From Shinella zoogloeoides (GTDB lineage: Bacteria > Pseudomonadota > Alphaproteobacteria > Rhizobiales > Rhizobiaceae), in assembly GCF_022682305.1 (NCBI RefSeq), contig NZ_CP093528.1, forward strand, positions 1,253,501 to 1,317,500: 64,000 nucleotides of DNA, written 5' to 3'. Under the pieces are notes generated by a model. That model had not been told where the DNA came from and ran no database searches. It was given only the letters and a program-made list of their open reading frames with translations. The position numbers were made by a program, and so were the translations under genes. This document shows, piece by piece, positions 53,371-63,801 of the stretch; position 1 is the first letter of the stretch; the number at the start of each line of letters is the position of its first letter.

Positions 53371-53799
53371 TTTCTTCCTTCTCTCAGTACGTTATCGCTG
53401 TTTTCTCATCTTCTGCTGGAAGCGTTTTGGCGGATGATTCTCGTTGTCTTCCGTCTGGTGGCTGGCGAGAGACTCGCTTTGTGCCGGCCGGTGGCGCCGG
53501 GTGTTTGGCGGGAGCTGGAAGTCTTGTGGGGGATGGGGATGGGTATGCGCCGGTCCTACGCTGCGGCGAAACGTCCCGCACGTTGCCTTCATGAAATCGT
53601 AACGATTTAAATGGCTTTGCCGCCAGCCTTTCCAGCGGGTCGGGAAAAGAACACAATGATTGCGGCGAAAGCCGGACAAAGCCTTGCGCGGGGACGCTCG
53701 CTGCGCTAACGACATCCCGTTGCAACATACTTTATCGGCTTGCAGGTCTTCGACCAACAGGCGTCTCTCCGGCGCCACGAGCAGGCAGGATGGACGCCA
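53371..53799. other. 429-bp intergenic region upstream of the nuo operon
   Basis: No gene is supported here; the open frames on the minus strand have no ribosome site and no recognisable protein. The nuoA promoter must lie in it, but no hexamer pair stands out. It holds the AAATCGT palindrome at 53594-53608. Confidence 0.6.
53594..53608. promoter_or_regulatory. Perfect palindrome upstream of nuoA
   Basis: AAATCGT-A-ACGATTT, a 7-bp inverted repeat around one base, lies about 190 bp before nuoA in otherwise GC-rich DNA. It may be an operator for the complex I operon. The regulator is unknown. Confidence 0.4.
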
Positions 53800-54165
53800 A
53801 TGACTGAACTTCTCGGTTCCTATATCCCGATCGCCATCTTCATCGGTATCGCGCTCGTGATCGGCATTGCACTGCTGGTCGCGCCGTTTGCCGTGGCATA
53901 CAAGGCCCCCGATTCGGAAAAGCTTTCCGCTTACGAGTGCGGCTTCAATGCGTTCGACGATGCGCGCATGAAATTCGATATCCGCTTCTACCTGGTGTCG
54001 ATCCTCTTCATCATCTTCGACCTGGAAGTCGCCTTCCTCTTCCCCTGGGCTGTTTCCTTCGGTGAGCTGGGCTGGTTCGGCTTCTGGTCGATGATGGTCT
54101 TCCTCGGTGTCCTGACCATCGGCTTTATCTACGAATGGAAGAAGGGGGCGCTCGAATGGGAGTAG
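53800..54165 (+). CDS. nuoA: NADH-quinone oxidoreductase subunit A
   Basis: A 121-residue membrane subunit of complex I with three transmembrane helices. [37 protein letters not shown] is the family core (quoted in part). It has the conserved YECGF loop that sits near the quinone channel. ATG 53800 begins [14 protein letters not shown]; the frame is open upstream but homologues start here. nuoB overlaps its end by 10 bp. Confidence 0.97.
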   Translation: MTELLGSYIPIAIFIGIALVIGIALLVAPFAVAYKAPDSEKLSAYECGFNAFDDARMKFDIRFYLVSILFIIFDLEVAFLFPWAVSFGELGWFGFWSMMVFLGVLTIGFIYEWKKGALEWE

Positions 54166-54737
54166 CTCATACGAACAACACGCTCGTTGCGCCTGCGGCC
54201 AAGGGGATCATCGATCCCAACACCGGCAAGCCCGTCGGCAGCAACGACGCTTTCTTCGGCGAGATCAACAACGAACTCGCCGACAAGGGTTTTCTGGTCA
54301 CCTCCACGGATGAGCTGATCACCTGGGCACGTACCGGCTCGCTGATGTGGATGACCTTCGGTCTTGCCTGCTGCGCCGTGGAAATGATGCAGCTTTCGAT
54401 GCCGCGTTACGACGTCGAGCGCTTCGGCTTTGCGCCGCGCGCCTCGCCGCGCCAGTCGGACGTCATGATCGTCGCCGGCACGCTGACCAACAAGATGGCG
54501 CCCGCGCTCCGCAAGGTCTACGACCAGATGCCGGAGCCGCGCTACGTCATTTCGATGGGCTCCTGCGCCAATGGCGGTGGCTACTATCACTATTCCTATT
54601 CGGTGGTGCGCGGCTGTGACCGCGTGGTGCCGGTCGACATCTATGTACCAGGCTGTCCTCCCACGGCGGAAGCGCTCCTTTACGGCGTGCTGCTGCTGCA
54701 GAAGAAGATCCGCCGGACCGGTACGATCGAGCGTTAA
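54156..54737 (+). CDS. nuoB: NADH-quinone oxidoreductase subunit B
   Basis: 193 residues; carries cluster N2, the last iron-sulfur centre before quinone. Cluster ligands are in [11 protein letters not shown] (two adjacent Cys), [10 protein letters not shown] and [14 protein letters not shown]. The N-terminal ~40-residue extension ([20 protein letters not shown]) is alphaproteobacterial. ATG 54156 lies inside the nuoA end, with GGGGG upstream. Peripheral-arm subunit touching NuoD. Confidence 0.98.
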   Translation: MGVAHTNNTLVAPAAKGIIDPNTGKPVGSNDAFFGEINNELADKGFLVTSTDELITWARTGSLMWMTFGLACCAVEMMQLSMPRYDVERFGFAPRASPRQSDVMIVAGTLTNKMAPALRKVYDQMPEPRYVISMGSCANGGGYYHYSYSVVRGCDRVVPVDIYVPGCPPTAEALLYGVLLLQKKIRRTGTIER

Positions 54738-54755
54738 GGGCAGGGGACTTTAGAC

Positions 54756-55361
54756 ATGAGCGAAGCCCTCCAGGAGCTTTCCTCCTACATCGGCGAAGCG
54801 GCCGGCGGTCTCGTCGCCTCCGCCGATATCGCCTTTGGCGAACTCACCCTGAAGACGGATGGCGCGCGCGTCATCGCGCTTCTGACCTTCCTGCGCGATG
54901 ACGTGCAGTGCGGCTTCGTCAACCTCGTCGACATCTGCGGCGTGGACTGGCCGGCGCGCGCCGAGCGCTTCGACGTGGTCTACCACCTCCTGTCGCCGCG
55001 CCAGAACCTGCGCATCCGCGTCAAGGTCGCGACCGGCGAGGATCAGCCGGTTCCGTCTGCCTGTGCGGTCTATCCGGGCGCGGACTGGTTCGAACGCGAA
55101 GCCTACGACATGTACGGCATCCTCTTCACCGGCCATCCGGACCTGCGCCGCATCCTCACCGACTACGGTTTCGAGGGGCATCCGCTGCGCAAGGACTTTC
55201 CGACGACCGGTTTCGTGGAGGTGCGTTATGACGACGAGGTCAAGCGTGTCGTGTACGAGCCTGTCGAACTGAAGCAGGAATTCCGCAACTTCGACTTCCT
55301 CTCTCCCTGGGAAGGCACGGATTATGTGCTGCCGGGCGACGAGAAGGCGAAGACGAACTGA
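54756..55361 (+). CDS. nuoC: NADH-quinone oxidoreductase subunit C
   Basis: A 201-residue, 30-kDa subunit of the complex I peripheral arm. [23 protein letters not shown] and the strongly conserved [37 protein letters not shown] region identify it (quoted in part). Separate from nuoD, unlike the fused NuoCD of E. coli. It follows nuoB by 18 bp. Confidence 0.97.
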   Translation: MSEALQELSSYIGEAAGGLVASADIAFGELTLKTDGARVIALLTFLRDDVQCGFVNLVDICGVDWPARAERFDVVYHLLSPRQNLRIRVKVATGEDQPVPSACAVYPGADWFEREAYDMYGILFTGHPDLRRILTDYGFEGHPLRKDFPTTGFVEVRYDDEVKRVVYEPVELKQEFRNFDFLSPWEGTDYVLPGDEKAKTN

Positions 55362-55408
55362 TTTTGGGTCGGCGGCCCGAACGGGCGGCGGCTTCTGGAG
55401 CAAGCGGC

Positions 55409-56599
55409 ATGAACGAGCACAACGTTCGTAATTTCAATATCAACTTCGGCCCGCAGCATCCTGCGGCGCACGGGGTTCTGCGTCTTGTCCTCGAACTCGA
55501 CGGCGAAATCGTCGAGCGCGTCGACCCGCATATCGGTTTGCTGCATCGCGGCACCGAGAAGCTGATCGAGACGAAGACCTACCTTCAGGCCGTGCCCTAT
55601 TTCGACCGCCTCGACTACGTGGCGCCGATGAACCAGGAGCATGCCTTCGCGCTCGCCGTCGAGAAACTGACGGGCACCGAGGTTCCGATCCGCGGCCAGC
55701 TCATCCGTGTGCTTTATTCCGAGATCGGCCGTATCCTCTCGCACCTCCTCAACGTGACGACCCAGGCCATGGACGTCGGCGCGCTGACGCCGCCGCTCTG
55801 GGGCTTCGAGGAGCGCGAGAAGCTGATGGTGTTCTACGAGCGCGCCTGCGGCGCGCGCATGCACTCGGCCTATATCCGTCCGGGCGGCGTCCACCAGGAC
55901 CTGCCGCACGAGCTGGTGGAAGACATCGGCAAGTGGATCGACCCGTTCCTCAAGACCGTCGACGATATCGACGAACTGCTGACCGGCAACCGCATCTTCA
56001 AGCAGCGCAACGTCGATATCGGCGTCGTGAAGCTGGAAGATTGCTGGGCCTGGGGCTTCTCGGGCGTGATGGTGCGCGGTTCGGGCGCGGCGTGGGACCT
56101 GCGTCGCTCGCAGCCCTACGAATGCTATTCCGACCTCGACTTCGACATTCCGATCGGCAAGAACGGCGACTGCTACGACCGTTATGTCATCCGCATGATC
56201 GAAATGCGTGAATCGGCGAAGATCATGCGCCAGTGCGTCGATCGCCTGCTCGGCGACGCCAAGGTCGGCCCGGTCTCCTCCATCGACGGCAAGATGGTTC
56301 CGCCGAAGCGCGGCCAGATGAAACGTTCGATGGAAGCGCTGATCCACCACTTCAAGCTCTACACGGAAGGCTACCATGTGCCGGCCGGTGAAGTGTACGC
56401 GGCCGTGGAAGCGCCGAAGGGCGAGTTCGGCGTCTATGTCGTCGCCGACGGCACCAACAAGCCCTACCGCTGCAAGATTCGCGCCCCGGGCTATGCCCAC
56501 CTGCAGGCCATGGACTTCATCTGTCGCGGCCACCAGCTCGCCGACGTCTCGGCGATCCTGGGTTCCCTCGACATCGTGTTCGGCGAGGTTGACCGCTGA
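55409..56599 (+). CDS. nuoD: NADH-quinone oxidoreductase subunit D
   Basis: A 396-residue, 49-kDa subunit that, with NuoB, forms the quinone site. [21 protein letters not shown] near the start, then HRGTEKLIE and [15 protein letters not shown] are family landmarks. Starts [18 protein letters not shown] at ATG 55409. Its stop overlaps the next small frame's ATG as TGATG. Confidence 0.98.
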   Translation: MNEHNVRNFNINFGPQHPAAHGVLRLVLELDGEIVERVDPHIGLLHRGTEKLIETKTYLQAVPYFDRLDYVAPMNQEHAFALAVEKLTGTEVPIRGQLIRVLYSEIGRILSHLLNVTTQAMDVGALTPPLWGFEEREKLMVFYERACGARMHSAYIRPGGVHQDLPHELVEDIGKWIDPFLKTVDDIDELLTGNRIFKQRNVDIGVVKLEDCWAWGFSGVMVRGSGAAWDLRRSQPYECYSDLDFDIPIGKNGDCYDRYVIRMIEMRESAKIMRQCVDRLLGDAKVGPVSSIDGKMVPPKRGQMKRSMEALIHHFKLYTEGYHVPAGEVYAAVEAPKGEFGVYVVADGTNKPYRCKIRAPGYAHLQAMDFICRGHQLADVSAILGSLDIVFGEVDR

Positions 56600-56778
56600 T
56601 GCCGAACGCAGCCCTTGCCGTGACCGCCGCGATCCCGACCGCCGCCGCCTTCGCTGAGGCCGGTGCCCGGGGTGGTGCGTCCGCAGGCTGTGCTTTCGTA
56701 TTCCTTCAGAACGACACGCCGGCCCACGGTCGCGCTTCCGCTTACAAGGCGGGAACGCGGCGCCGGCAGATTAACTGA
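56599..56778 (+). CDS. 59-residue hypothetical protein between nuoD and nuoE
   Basis: A short frame whose ATG overlaps the nuoD stop (TGATG), so it would be translated by coupling. The protein is Ala-rich at the start ([18 protein letters not shown]) and basic at the end (YKAGTRRRQIN), with no recognised motif. nuoE starts 16 bp after its stop. Rhizobial nuo operons often carry a small unnamed gene here, which supports it. Confidence 0.5.
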   Translation: MPNAALAVTAAIPTAAAFAEAGARGGASAGCAFVFLQNDTPAHGRASAYKAGTRRRQIN

Positions 56779-56794
56779 GACAAGGCGTTACAGA

Positions 56795-57931
56795 ATGTCC
56801 GTTCGTCGACTAGCCGATGACAATGTCCAGCCCGCCAGCTTCGCCTTCTCCAAGGAGAATGCGGCCTGGGCCAAGGCCACGATCAACAAGTACCCGAAGG
56901 GCCGCCAGCAATCGGCGGTCATTCCTCTGCTGATGCGCGCGCAGGAGCAGGACGGCTGGGTCACGAAGGCGGCCATCGAATCCGTCGCCGACATGCTCGA
57001 CATGGCCTATATCCGCGTGCTGGAAGTCGCCACCTTCTATACGCAGTTCCAGCTTCTGCCGGTCGGCACGCGCGCCCATGTGCAGGTCTGCGGCACGACG
57101 CCCTGCATGCTGCGCGGCGCGGAAGACCTGATCAAGGTCTGCAAGAATCGCATCCACCCGGAACCCTTCCACCTCAACGAGAGCGGCACGCTTTCCTGGG
57201 AAGAGGTCGAGTGTCAGGGTGCTTGCGTCAATGCGCCGATGATCATGATCTTCAAGGACAGCTATGAAGACCTGACGCCGACGCAGCTTGAGCACATCAT
57301 TGACCGCTTCGACGCCGGCAAGGGCGCTGACGTCACGCCGGGCACGCAGATCGACCGCATCTATTCCGCGCCGGCCGGTGGGCTCACCAGCCTGAACGAG
57401 CCGGAGCCGGCAGCGAAGAAGACCGCGACGCGCGCCAAGAAGGCCGACGAGGACAGCGTCAGCGTTCCCCCGTCGAACGCCGCCCGAGCCAAGACGGATG
57501 CGGAAGAGACCGATCCGAAGCTGAAGACGCCGGCGACCGCCAAGGCGGACGCTGCCGCCAACACCAAGGCGAAGGGCGACACGCGCGCCGAAGGTGGCGA
57601 TGCCGCAACCAAGCAGCCGGTCGCGGCCGCTGTCGGCAAGCCTTCGCTGGAAGACAAGAACCGCCCGGCCGGCATCGAACGTCCGGCAACGCTCGACGAC
57701 CTCAAGCTCATCTCCGGCGTCGGCCCGAAGATCGAGGGCACGCTGCACGAGCTCGGCATCTTCACCTTCGCGCAAGTCGCGGGATGGAAGAAGGCGGAGC
57801 GCGAGTGGGTCGACGGCTATCTGAATTTCAAGGGCCGCATCGAGCGCGACGACTGGGTCAAGCAGGCCAAGGCGCTCGCCAAGGGCGGTGAAGCGGAATA
57901 CATCCGCGTCTTCGGCAAGAAGCCGCGGTAA
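56795..57931 (+). CDS. nuoE: NADH-quinone oxidoreductase subunit E, long form
   Basis: 378 residues; residues 1-~190 are the canonical 24-kDa subunit with a [2Fe-2S] cluster: ligands in VCGTTPCMLRGAEDL and VECQGACVNAPMIMI. The rest is a Lys/Ala/Glu-rich linker (~195-305) ending in a helix-hairpin-helix-like module: LDDLKLISGVGPKIEGTLHE, then IFTFAQVAGWKKAER. Classical NuoE stops near 170-220 residues. A similar module occurs in the protein between nuoF and nuoG. ATG 56795 is the family start. Confidence 0.95.
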   Translation: MSVRRLADDNVQPASFAFSKENAAWAKATINKYPKGRQQSAVIPLLMRAQEQDGWVTKAAIESVADMLDMAYIRVLEVATFYTQFQLLPVGTRAHVQVCGTTPCMLRGAEDLIKVCKNRIHPEPFHLNESGTLSWEEVECQGACVNAPMIMIFKDSYEDLTPTQLEHIIDRFDAGKGADVTPGTQIDRIYSAPAGGLTSLNEPEPAAKKTATRAKKADEDSVSVPPSNAARAKTDAEETDPKLKTPATAKADAAANTKAKGDTRAEGGDAATKQPVAAAVGKPSLEDKNRPAGIERPATLDDLKLISGVGPKIEGTLHELGIFTFAQVAGWKKAEREWVDGYLNFKGRIERDDWVKQAKALAKGGEAEYIRVFGKKPR

Positions 57932-57942
57932 AGGGGTGAAAC

Positions 57943-59247
57943 ATGCTTAAGGACCAGGATCGCATCTTCACCAATATCTACGGCACCAAGGACAAGTCGC
58001 TGAAGGGCGCCATGTCCCGCGGCCATTGGGACGGCACCAAGCAGCTTCTCGAAAAGGGCCGCGACTGGATCATCAACGAGGTCAAGGCCTCGGGCCTGCG
58101 CGGCCGTGGCGGCGCCGGCTTCCCGACCGGCCTCAAGTGGTCCTTCATGCCGAAGGAATCCGACGGCCGTCCGCATTACCTCGTCGTCAATGCCGACGAA
58201 TCCGAGCCCGGCACCTGCAAGGACCGCGATATCCTGCGCCACGATCCGCATACGCTGATCGAGGGCTGCGTCATCGCCTCCTTCGCCATGGGCGCGCATG
58301 CGGCCTATATCTACGTGCGCGGCGAGTTCATCCGCGAGCGTGAGGCGCTCCAGGCTGCCATCGACGAGTGCTACGATGCCGGTCTGCTCGGCAAGAACAA
58401 CAAGCTCGGCTACGATATCGACATCTACGTTCACCACGGCGCCGGCGCCTATATCTGCGGTGAAGAGACCGCGCTGCTCGAAAGCCTCGAAGGCAAGAAG
58501 GGCCAGCCGCGCCTGAAGCCGCCGTTCCCGGCCAATATGGGCCTCTATGGCTGCCCGACGACCGTCAACAACGTCGAATCCATCGCCGTCACGCCGACGA
58601 TCCTGCGCCGCGGCGCAAGCTGGTTCTCCAGCTTCGGCCGCCCGAACAATGTCGGCACCAAGCTGTTCATGATGTCCGGCCACGTCAACAAGCCGTGCAC
58701 GGTCGAGGAAAGCATGGGCATCTCCTTCAAGGAGATGGTCGAGAAGCACGGCGGCGGCATTCGCGGCGGCTGGGACAATCTTCTCGCCGTCATCCCCGGC
58801 GGCGCATCGTGCCCGGTCGTCAAGGCCGAGGACATGATGAACGTCACGCTCGACTTCGACGGCCTGCGCGAGGTGAAGTCCTCCTTCGGCACCGGCGGCA
58901 TGATCGTCATGGATCGCTCGACCGACATCATCAAGGCGATCTGGCGCATCTCGGCCTTCTTCAAGCACGAGAGCTGCGGCCAGTGCACGCCCTGCCGCGA
59001 AGGCACGGGCTGGATGATGCGCGTCATGGAGCGCATGGTGCGCGGCAATGCGCAGAAGCGCGAAATCGACATGCTCTTCGACGTGACGAAGCAGATCGAG
59101 GGCCACACGATCTGCGCGCTCGGCGACGCTGCGGCCTGGCCGATCCAGGGCCTCATCCGCAACTTCCGCCCCGAGATCGAGGCGCGAATCGACCAGTACA
59201 CCGCCAATGCCATGGCGCATGGCGCGGTGCTGGAAGCCGCGGAGTAA
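57943..59247 (+). CDS. nuoF: NADH-quinone oxidoreductase subunit F
   Basis: 434 residues, the NADH- and FMN-binding 51-kDa subunit. [20 protein letters not shown] and the NADH-binding [19 protein letters not shown] are conserved; the [4Fe-4S] ligands are in [16 protein letters not shown] with another Cys near [10 protein letters not shown]. Tight operon spacing (11 bp after nuoE). Confidence 0.98.
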   Translation: MLKDQDRIFTNIYGTKDKSLKGAMSRGHWDGTKQLLEKGRDWIINEVKASGLRGRGGAGFPTGLKWSFMPKESDGRPHYLVVNADESEPGTCKDRDILRHDPHTLIEGCVIASFAMGAHAAYIYVRGEFIREREALQAAIDECYDAGLLGKNNKLGYDIDIYVHHGAGAYICGEETALLESLEGKKGQPRLKPPFPANMGLYGCPTTVNNVESIAVTPTILRRGASWFSSFGRPNNVGTKLFMMSGHVNKPCTVEESMGISFKEMVEKHGGGIRGGWDNLLAVIPGGASCPVVKAEDMMNVTLDFDGLREVKSSFGTGGMIVMDRSTDIIKAIWRISAFFKHESCGQCTPCREGTGWMMRVMERMVRGNAQKREIDMLFDVTKQIEGHTICALGDAAAWPIQGLIRNFRPEIEARIDQYTANAMAHGAVLEAAE

Positions 59248-59251
59248 GGCG

Positions 59252-59911
59252 ATGAAGAAGCCGGTTGGACAGGATGCGAATGCGACCCACGTCCCTCCGG
59301 CTGAAGCTGCCGGCGACGACCCGTTCGGTCTGGCGCCGTGGCTGAAGGAAATGCCGGACGTGCCGCTGCATCCGCTGATGGCGCATCCGATGGCGGCGAT
59401 GGCCGCCACGACTGCGATCGGTTTCGGCCTTGCGGGGCAGATGGCCGGGGCGATGCTGGGCGTGATGCAGAGCGCGGCGGAGCGGACGAAGGTGATGCTG
59501 GACGAGGCGGCGGAACTCGCCGCCAAGGCCGACGCCTCAAGGGAAACGGCAGCGCCGGTGAAGGCGAAGCCGGACCTGCGGGTGGTTCCGAAGGCCGAAA
59601 TGCCGGCGAGGGAACCGGAGACGAAGGTGGCGCGTGAAAAGAGCGCGACGCCGAAGACGGTAGAAGCAAGGCCGGCGCGCAAGGCGCCGGCGGCGAAAGC
59701 CGGGAAAGCCGATGACCTGAAGGCGATTTCGGGCATCGGGCCTAAGCTGGAGCAGGTGCTGAACGGCATGGGCTTCCGGCGCTACACCGACATCGCGGCC
59801 CTTTCGGACGCGGATGCGGCAAGGATCGAAGCCGAACTCGGCCTCGACGGGCGTATCGCCCGCGACGGCTGGGTGGAGCAGGCAAGGACGCTGGCGAAGG
59901 GCAGGGGCTAG
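59252..59911 (+). CDS. Helix-hairpin-helix accessory protein in the nuo operon
   Basis: 219 residues. Hydrophobic middle (MAAMAATTAIGFGLAGQMAGAML, ~45-75) suggests membrane contact. A Lys/Ala/Glu-rich linker follows, then a C-terminal helix-hairpin-helix module (DDLKAISGIGPKLEQVLNGM, then RYTDIAAL, DGRIARDGWVEQARTLAKG). The end closely resembles the tail of NuoE. No enzyme motif. GGCG before ATG 59252 is weak; nuoF stops 4 bp earlier. It may help complex I assembly, but that is inference from position. Confidence 0.72.
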   Translation: MKKPVGQDANATHVPPAEAAGDDPFGLAPWLKEMPDVPLHPLMAHPMAAMAATTAIGFGLAGQMAGAMLGVMQSAAERTKVMLDEAAELAAKADASRETAAPVKAKPDLRVVPKAEMPAREPETKVAREKSATPKTVEARPARKAPAAKAGKADDLKAISGIGPKLEQVLNGMGFRRYTDIAALSDADAARIEAELGLDGRIARDGWVEQARTLAKGRG

Positions 59912-60030
59912 AACCCGCCGGAACCGGCAGATGGAACAAAGGCCGAAGGGAAGGGCGAAGGCCCGGAACGGAAGCTGGAGAATGGCGCTGGCAGGGCGGG
60001 GGTTCCCCGCGTCAGAAGCGGGATTGAGAT

Positions 60031-62109
60031 ATGGCAAAGCTGATAGTCGACGGAAAAGAAATTGAAGTCCCGGATCACTTCACGCTGCTTCAGGCGTGCG
60101 AGGAGGCGGGTGCCGAAGTTCCGCGCTTCTGTTTCCACGAGCGGCTGTCGGTTGCCGGCAACTGCCGCATGTGCCTCGTCGAGGTGAAGGGCGGCCCGCC
60201 GAAGCCGGCGGCCTCCTGCGCCATGGGCGTGCGCGACCTGCGTCCCGGCCCGAACGGCGAGCCGCCGGAAGTCTTCACGACCACGCCGATGGTCAAGAAG
60301 GCGCGCGAAGGCGTGATGGAATTCCTGCTGATCAACCACCCGCTGGATTGCCCGATCTGCGACCAGGGCGGCGAATGCGACCTGCAGGACCAGGCGATGG
60401 CCTTCGGCATCGACAGTTCGCGCTATGCTGAGAACAAGCGCGCGGTCGAGGACAAGTATATCGGCCCGCTCGTCAAGACGGTCATGACGCGCTGCATCCA
60501 CTGCACGCGCTGCGTCCGCTTCACGACGGAAGTGGCCGGCATCAGCGAACTCGGCCTCATCGGCCGCGGTGAGGACGCCGAGATCACCACCTATCTCGAA
60601 CAGGCGATGACCTCCGAACTTCAGGGCAACGTGGTCGACCTCTGCCCGGTCGGTGCGCTCACCTCCAAGCCCTTCGCCTTCACGGCCCGTCCGTGGGAGC
60701 TGAACAAGACCGAATCCGTCGACGTCATGGACGCCGTCGGCTCGGCCATTCGCGTCGATACGCGCGGCCGTGAGGTCATGCGCATCCTGCCGCGCGTCAA
60801 CGAAGAGATCAACGAAGAGTGGATCTCCGACAAGACCCGCTACATCTGGGATGGCCTGAAGACTCAGCGCCTCGACCGCCCCTATGTCCGCAAGGATGGC
60901 CGTCTCCAGCCGGCAAGCTGGGCGGAAGCCTTTGGCGCCATCAAGTCCGCCGTCGCCGGCAAGGCGGGCGACCGCATCGGCGCCATCGCCGGTGACCTCG
61001 CCTCCGTCGAGGAAATCTATGCGCTGCGCGAACTGATGACCGCACTCGGCTCGACGAATGTCGACTGCCGCCAGGACGGCTCGGTGCTCGACCCGTCGCT
61101 CGGCCGCGCCAGCTACATCTTCAACCCGACCATCGAAGGCATCGAGCAGGCCGACGCGCTGCTGATCGTCGGCTCCAACCCGCGCCTCGAGGCGGCCGTG
61201 CTCAACGCCCGCATCCGCAAGCGCTGGCGCATGGACAACTTCCCGGTCGGCGTGATCGGCGAGGAGAGCGACCTGCGCTACGGCTACGAATATCTCGGCG
61301 CCGGCACGGACACGCTTTCCGGCCTCATCGACGGTTCGGTCAAGTTCGCCGCCAAGCTGAAGAAGGCCGAGCGTCCGATGATCATCGTCGGCCAGGGCGC
61401 GCTGTCGCGCGCCGATGGCCTTGCCGTTCTCTCGGCCGTCTCCGCGCTTGCGGAAAAGGTCGGCGCGGTGAAGGCGGACTGGAACGGCCTTGCCGTTCTG
61501 CACACCGCAGCCTCGCGTGTCGGCGGCCTCGATCTCGGCTTCGTGCCGGGTGAGGGCGGCAAGACGGCGGCCGACATGCTTACTGGCACGGACGTGCTCT
61601 TCCTGCTCGGCGCAGACGAGATGGACTTCTCCAAGAAGACCGCCTTCACGGTCTATATCGGTTCGCACGGCGACAACGCGGCGCATGTCGCCGACGTCAT
61701 CCTGCCGGGCGCGACCTATACCGAGAAGTCGGGCACCTGGGTCAATACCGAAGGCCGCGTCCAGATGGGCAACCGCGCCGGCTTCGCACCGGGCGATGCC
61801 CGTGAGGACTGGGCGATCCTGCGTGCGCTTTCCGACGTGCTCGGCAAGAAGCTGCCCTTCGATTCGCTGGTTCAGCTGCGCGCTAAACTCTATGCGGCGC
61901 ATCCGCATTTTGCCGCGATCGACGAGATTGCAGCCGGCGATATCGCCGATCTCTCCGCCCTTGCGAAAAAAGGCGGGACGATGGCGAATTCCGGGTTTGC
62001 GTCTCCGGTCAAAGACTTCTATTTGACGAACCCGATAGCGCGCGCCTCCGCGGTCATGGCCGAATGCTCGGCGCTTGCCCGCAACAATTTCAAAGCCGCG
62101 GCGGAATGA
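60031..62109 (+). CDS. nuoG: NADH-quinone oxidoreductase subunit G
   Basis: 692 residues, the 75-kDa subunit. The N-terminal [2Fe-2S] ferredoxin-like domain has [20 protein letters not shown]; [4Fe-4S] sites follow in [15 protein letters not shown] and [10 protein letters not shown], the first with a His ligand. The C-terminal half has the molybdopterin-oxidoreductase fold without the cofactor. The 119 bp before it hold no supported gene. Confidence 0.98.
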   Translation: MAKLIVDGKEIEVPDHFTLLQACEEAGAEVPRFCFHERLSVAGNCRMCLVEVKGGPPKPAASCAMGVRDLRPGPNGEPPEVFTTTPMVKKAREGVMEFLLINHPLDCPICDQGGECDLQDQAMAFGIDSSRYAENKRAVEDKYIGPLVKTVMTRCIHCTRCVRFTTEVAGISELGLIGRGEDAEITTYLEQAMTSELQGNVVDLCPVGALTSKPFAFTARPWELNKTESVDVMDAVGSAIRVDTRGREVMRILPRVNEEINEEWISDKTRYIWDGLKTQRLDRPYVRKDGRLQPASWAEAFGAIKSAVAGKAGDRIGAIAGDLASVEEIYALRELMTALGSTNVDCRQDGSVLDPSLGRASYIFNPTIEGIEQADALLIVGSNPRLEAAVLNARIRKRWRMDNFPVGVIGEESDLRYGYEYLGAGTDTLSGLIDGSVKFAAKLKKAERPMIIVGQGALSRADGLAVLSAVSALAEKVGAVKADWNGLAVLHTAASRVGGLDLGFVPGEGGKTAADMLTGTDVLFLLGADEMDFSKKTAFTVYIGSHGDNAAHVADVILPGATYTEKSGTWVNTEGRVQMGNRAGFAPGDAREDWAILRALSDVLGKKLPFDSLVQLRAKLYAAHPHFAAIDEIAAGDIADLSALAKKGGTMANSGFASPVKDFYLTNPIARASAVMAECSALARNNFKAAAE

Positions 62110-62129
62110 GCGCGAAGGAATAAGACGTT

Positions 62130-63176
62130 ATGGACGCTTTCATTTCGACCTATGTCTGGCCCGGCGTGATCATGGTGGCGCAGTCGCTGCTGCTCTTGGT
62201 CGCCCTGCTGGTCTTCATCGCCTACATCCTCCTTGCCGACCGCAAGATCTGGGCGGCCGTGCAGCTTCGCCGCGGCCCGAACGTCGTCGGCCCGTGGGGT
62301 CTGTTCCAGTCCTTCGCCGACCTTCTGAAGTTCGTCTTCAAGGAGCCGGTGATCCCGGCGACGGCCAACAAGGTGATCTTCCTGCTCGCCCCGCTGGTCT
62401 CCGTGACGCTGGCGCTCGCCACCTGGGCGGTCGTGCCGCTCAACAACGGCTGGGTGATCGCCAACATCAATGTCGGCATCCTCTACATCTTCGCGATCTC
62501 CTCGCTCGAAGTGTACGGCATCATCATGGGCGGCTGGGCTTCGAACTCGAAGTACCCGTTCCTCGGCGCGCTGCGTTCGGCCGCGCAGATGGTGTCCTAT
62601 GAAGTGTCCATCGGCTTCGTCATCGTCACCGTGCTGCTCTGCGTCGGCTCGCTGAACCTGACGGATATCGTGATGTCGCAGAGCGACGGTCTCGGCACGC
62701 GCCTCGGCCTGCCGGCTTCGTTCCTCGACTGGCACTGGCTGTCGCTGTTCCCGATGTTCATCATCTTCTTCATCTCGTCGCTCGCCGAGACGAACCGTCC
62801 GCCCTTCGATCTTCCGGAAGCCGAATCCGAACTCGTCGCCGGCTTCATGGTGGAATACGGCTCGACCCCGTACATGATGTTCATGCTCGGCGAATATGCC
62901 GCCATCTGCCTGATGTGCGCGCTGATGACGATCCTCTTCCTCGGCGGCTGGCTGCCTCCGGTCGACGTCTGGTTCCTCAACTGGGTTCCCGGCATCATCT
63001 GGTTCGTCCTGAAGGCATCCTTCGTCTTCTTCATGTTCGCGATGGTGAAGGCCTTCGTGCCGCGCTACCGCTACGACCAGCTCATGCGTCTCGGCTGGAA
63101 GGTCTTCCTTCCGATCTCGCTCGCCATGGTCGTCATCGTTGCATTCGTGCTGAAGCTCACGGGCTGGTCCGCATGA
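62130..63176 (+). CDS. nuoH: NADH-quinone oxidoreductase subunit H
   Basis: 348 residues, eight-helix membrane subunit at the quinone/proton-channel junction. [22 protein letters not shown] and [20 protein letters not shown] are the family hallmarks (quoted in part). Starts [15 protein letters not shown] at ATG 62130. An 11-codon frame overlaps its stop (ATGA at 63173) but is too short to support as a gene. Confidence 0.98.
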   Translation: MDAFISTYVWPGVIMVAQSLLLLVALLVFIAYILLADRKIWAAVQLRRGPNVVGPWGLFQSFADLLKFVFKEPVIPATANKVIFLLAPLVSVTLALATWAVVPLNNGWVIANINVGILYIFAISSLEVYGIIMGGWASNSKYPFLGALRSAAQMVSYEVSIGFVIVTVLLCVGSLNLTDIVMSQSDGLGTRLGLPASFLDWHWLSLFPMFIIFFISSLAETNRPPFDLPEAESELVAGFMVEYGSTPYMMFMLGEYAAICLMCALMTILFLGGWLPPVDVWFLNWVPGIIWFVLKASFVFFMFAMVKAFVPRYRYDQLMRLGWKVFLPISLAMVVIVAFVLKLTGWSA

Positions 63177-63210
63177 CCGCCCGGAACCTCAGCAGCATTG
63201 GAGCTTAAGC

Positions 63211-63702
63211 ATGGCTAGTCTTTCGCAAGCCGTAAATTCGCTGTTCCTCAAGGAATTCGTCGGCGCGTTCTTCCTGTCGATGCGCTACTTCTTCCGCCCG
63301 AAGGCGACGGTGAACTATCCCTTCGAAAAGGGCCCGGTCTCCCCGCGCTTCCGCGGCGAGCACGCGCTGCGCCGCTACCCGAACGGCGAGGAACGCTGCA
63401 TCGCCTGCAAGCTGTGCGAAGCCATCTGTCCGGCCCAGGCCATCACCATCGAAGCCGGCCCGCGCCGCAACGACGGCACGCGCCGCACGGTGCGCTACGA
63501 CATAGACATGGTGAAGTGCATCTATTGCGGCTTCTGCCAGGAAGCCTGCCCGGTCGACGCCATCGTCGAAGGTCCGAATTTCGAATTCTCGACCGAGACG
63601 CGCGAAGAGCTCTACTACGACAAGCAGAAGCTCCTCGATAACGGCGATCGCTGGGAGCGGGAAATCGCCCGCAACATCGCTATGGATTCGCCTTACCGCT
63701 GA
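63211..63702 (+). CDS. nuoI: NADH-quinone oxidoreductase subunit I
   Basis: 163 residues, carrying two [4Fe-4S] clusters (N6a/N6b). The two ligand blocks are [16 protein letters not shown] and [16 protein letters not shown], both with the C-x2-C-x2-C-x3-CP pattern. Length and N-terminus ([19 protein letters not shown]) match rhizobial NuoI. It starts 34 bp after nuoH. Confidence 0.98.
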   Translation: MASLSQAVNSLFLKEFVGAFFLSMRYFFRPKATVNYPFEKGPVSPRFRGEHALRRYPNGEERCIACKLCEAICPAQAITIEAGPRRNDGTRRTVRYDIDMVKCIYCGFCQEACPVDAIVEGPNFEFSTETREELYYDKQKLLDNGDRWEREIARNIAMDSPYR

Positions 63703-63730
63703 TCGGCGGACGGGCAAAATGAAAGCAAGT

Positions 63731-63752
63731 GCCTGACGAAAGGTCGTCAGGC
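63731..63752 (+). repeat. Hairpin between nuoI and nuoJ
   Basis: A perfect 9-bp stem (GCCTGACGA / TCGTCAGGC) with an AAGG loop lies in the 99-bp gap. No T tract follows, so it is more likely an mRNA processing or stability element than a terminator. Confidence 0.45.
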
Positions 63753-63801
63753 TTCGACGGGGGAGGGGGACCTCTTCCGGGGAAGACGAAAAGGCACCAA
63801 A

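Noticed and set aside
53384..53778. Minus-strand frames upstream of nuoA
   Set aside because: Low-complexity translations with no start signal; the region is more likely the nuo leader.
63173..63208. 11-codon frame overlapping the nuoH stop
   Set aside because: Too short to distinguish from chance, although it is coupled by ATGA to nuoH.
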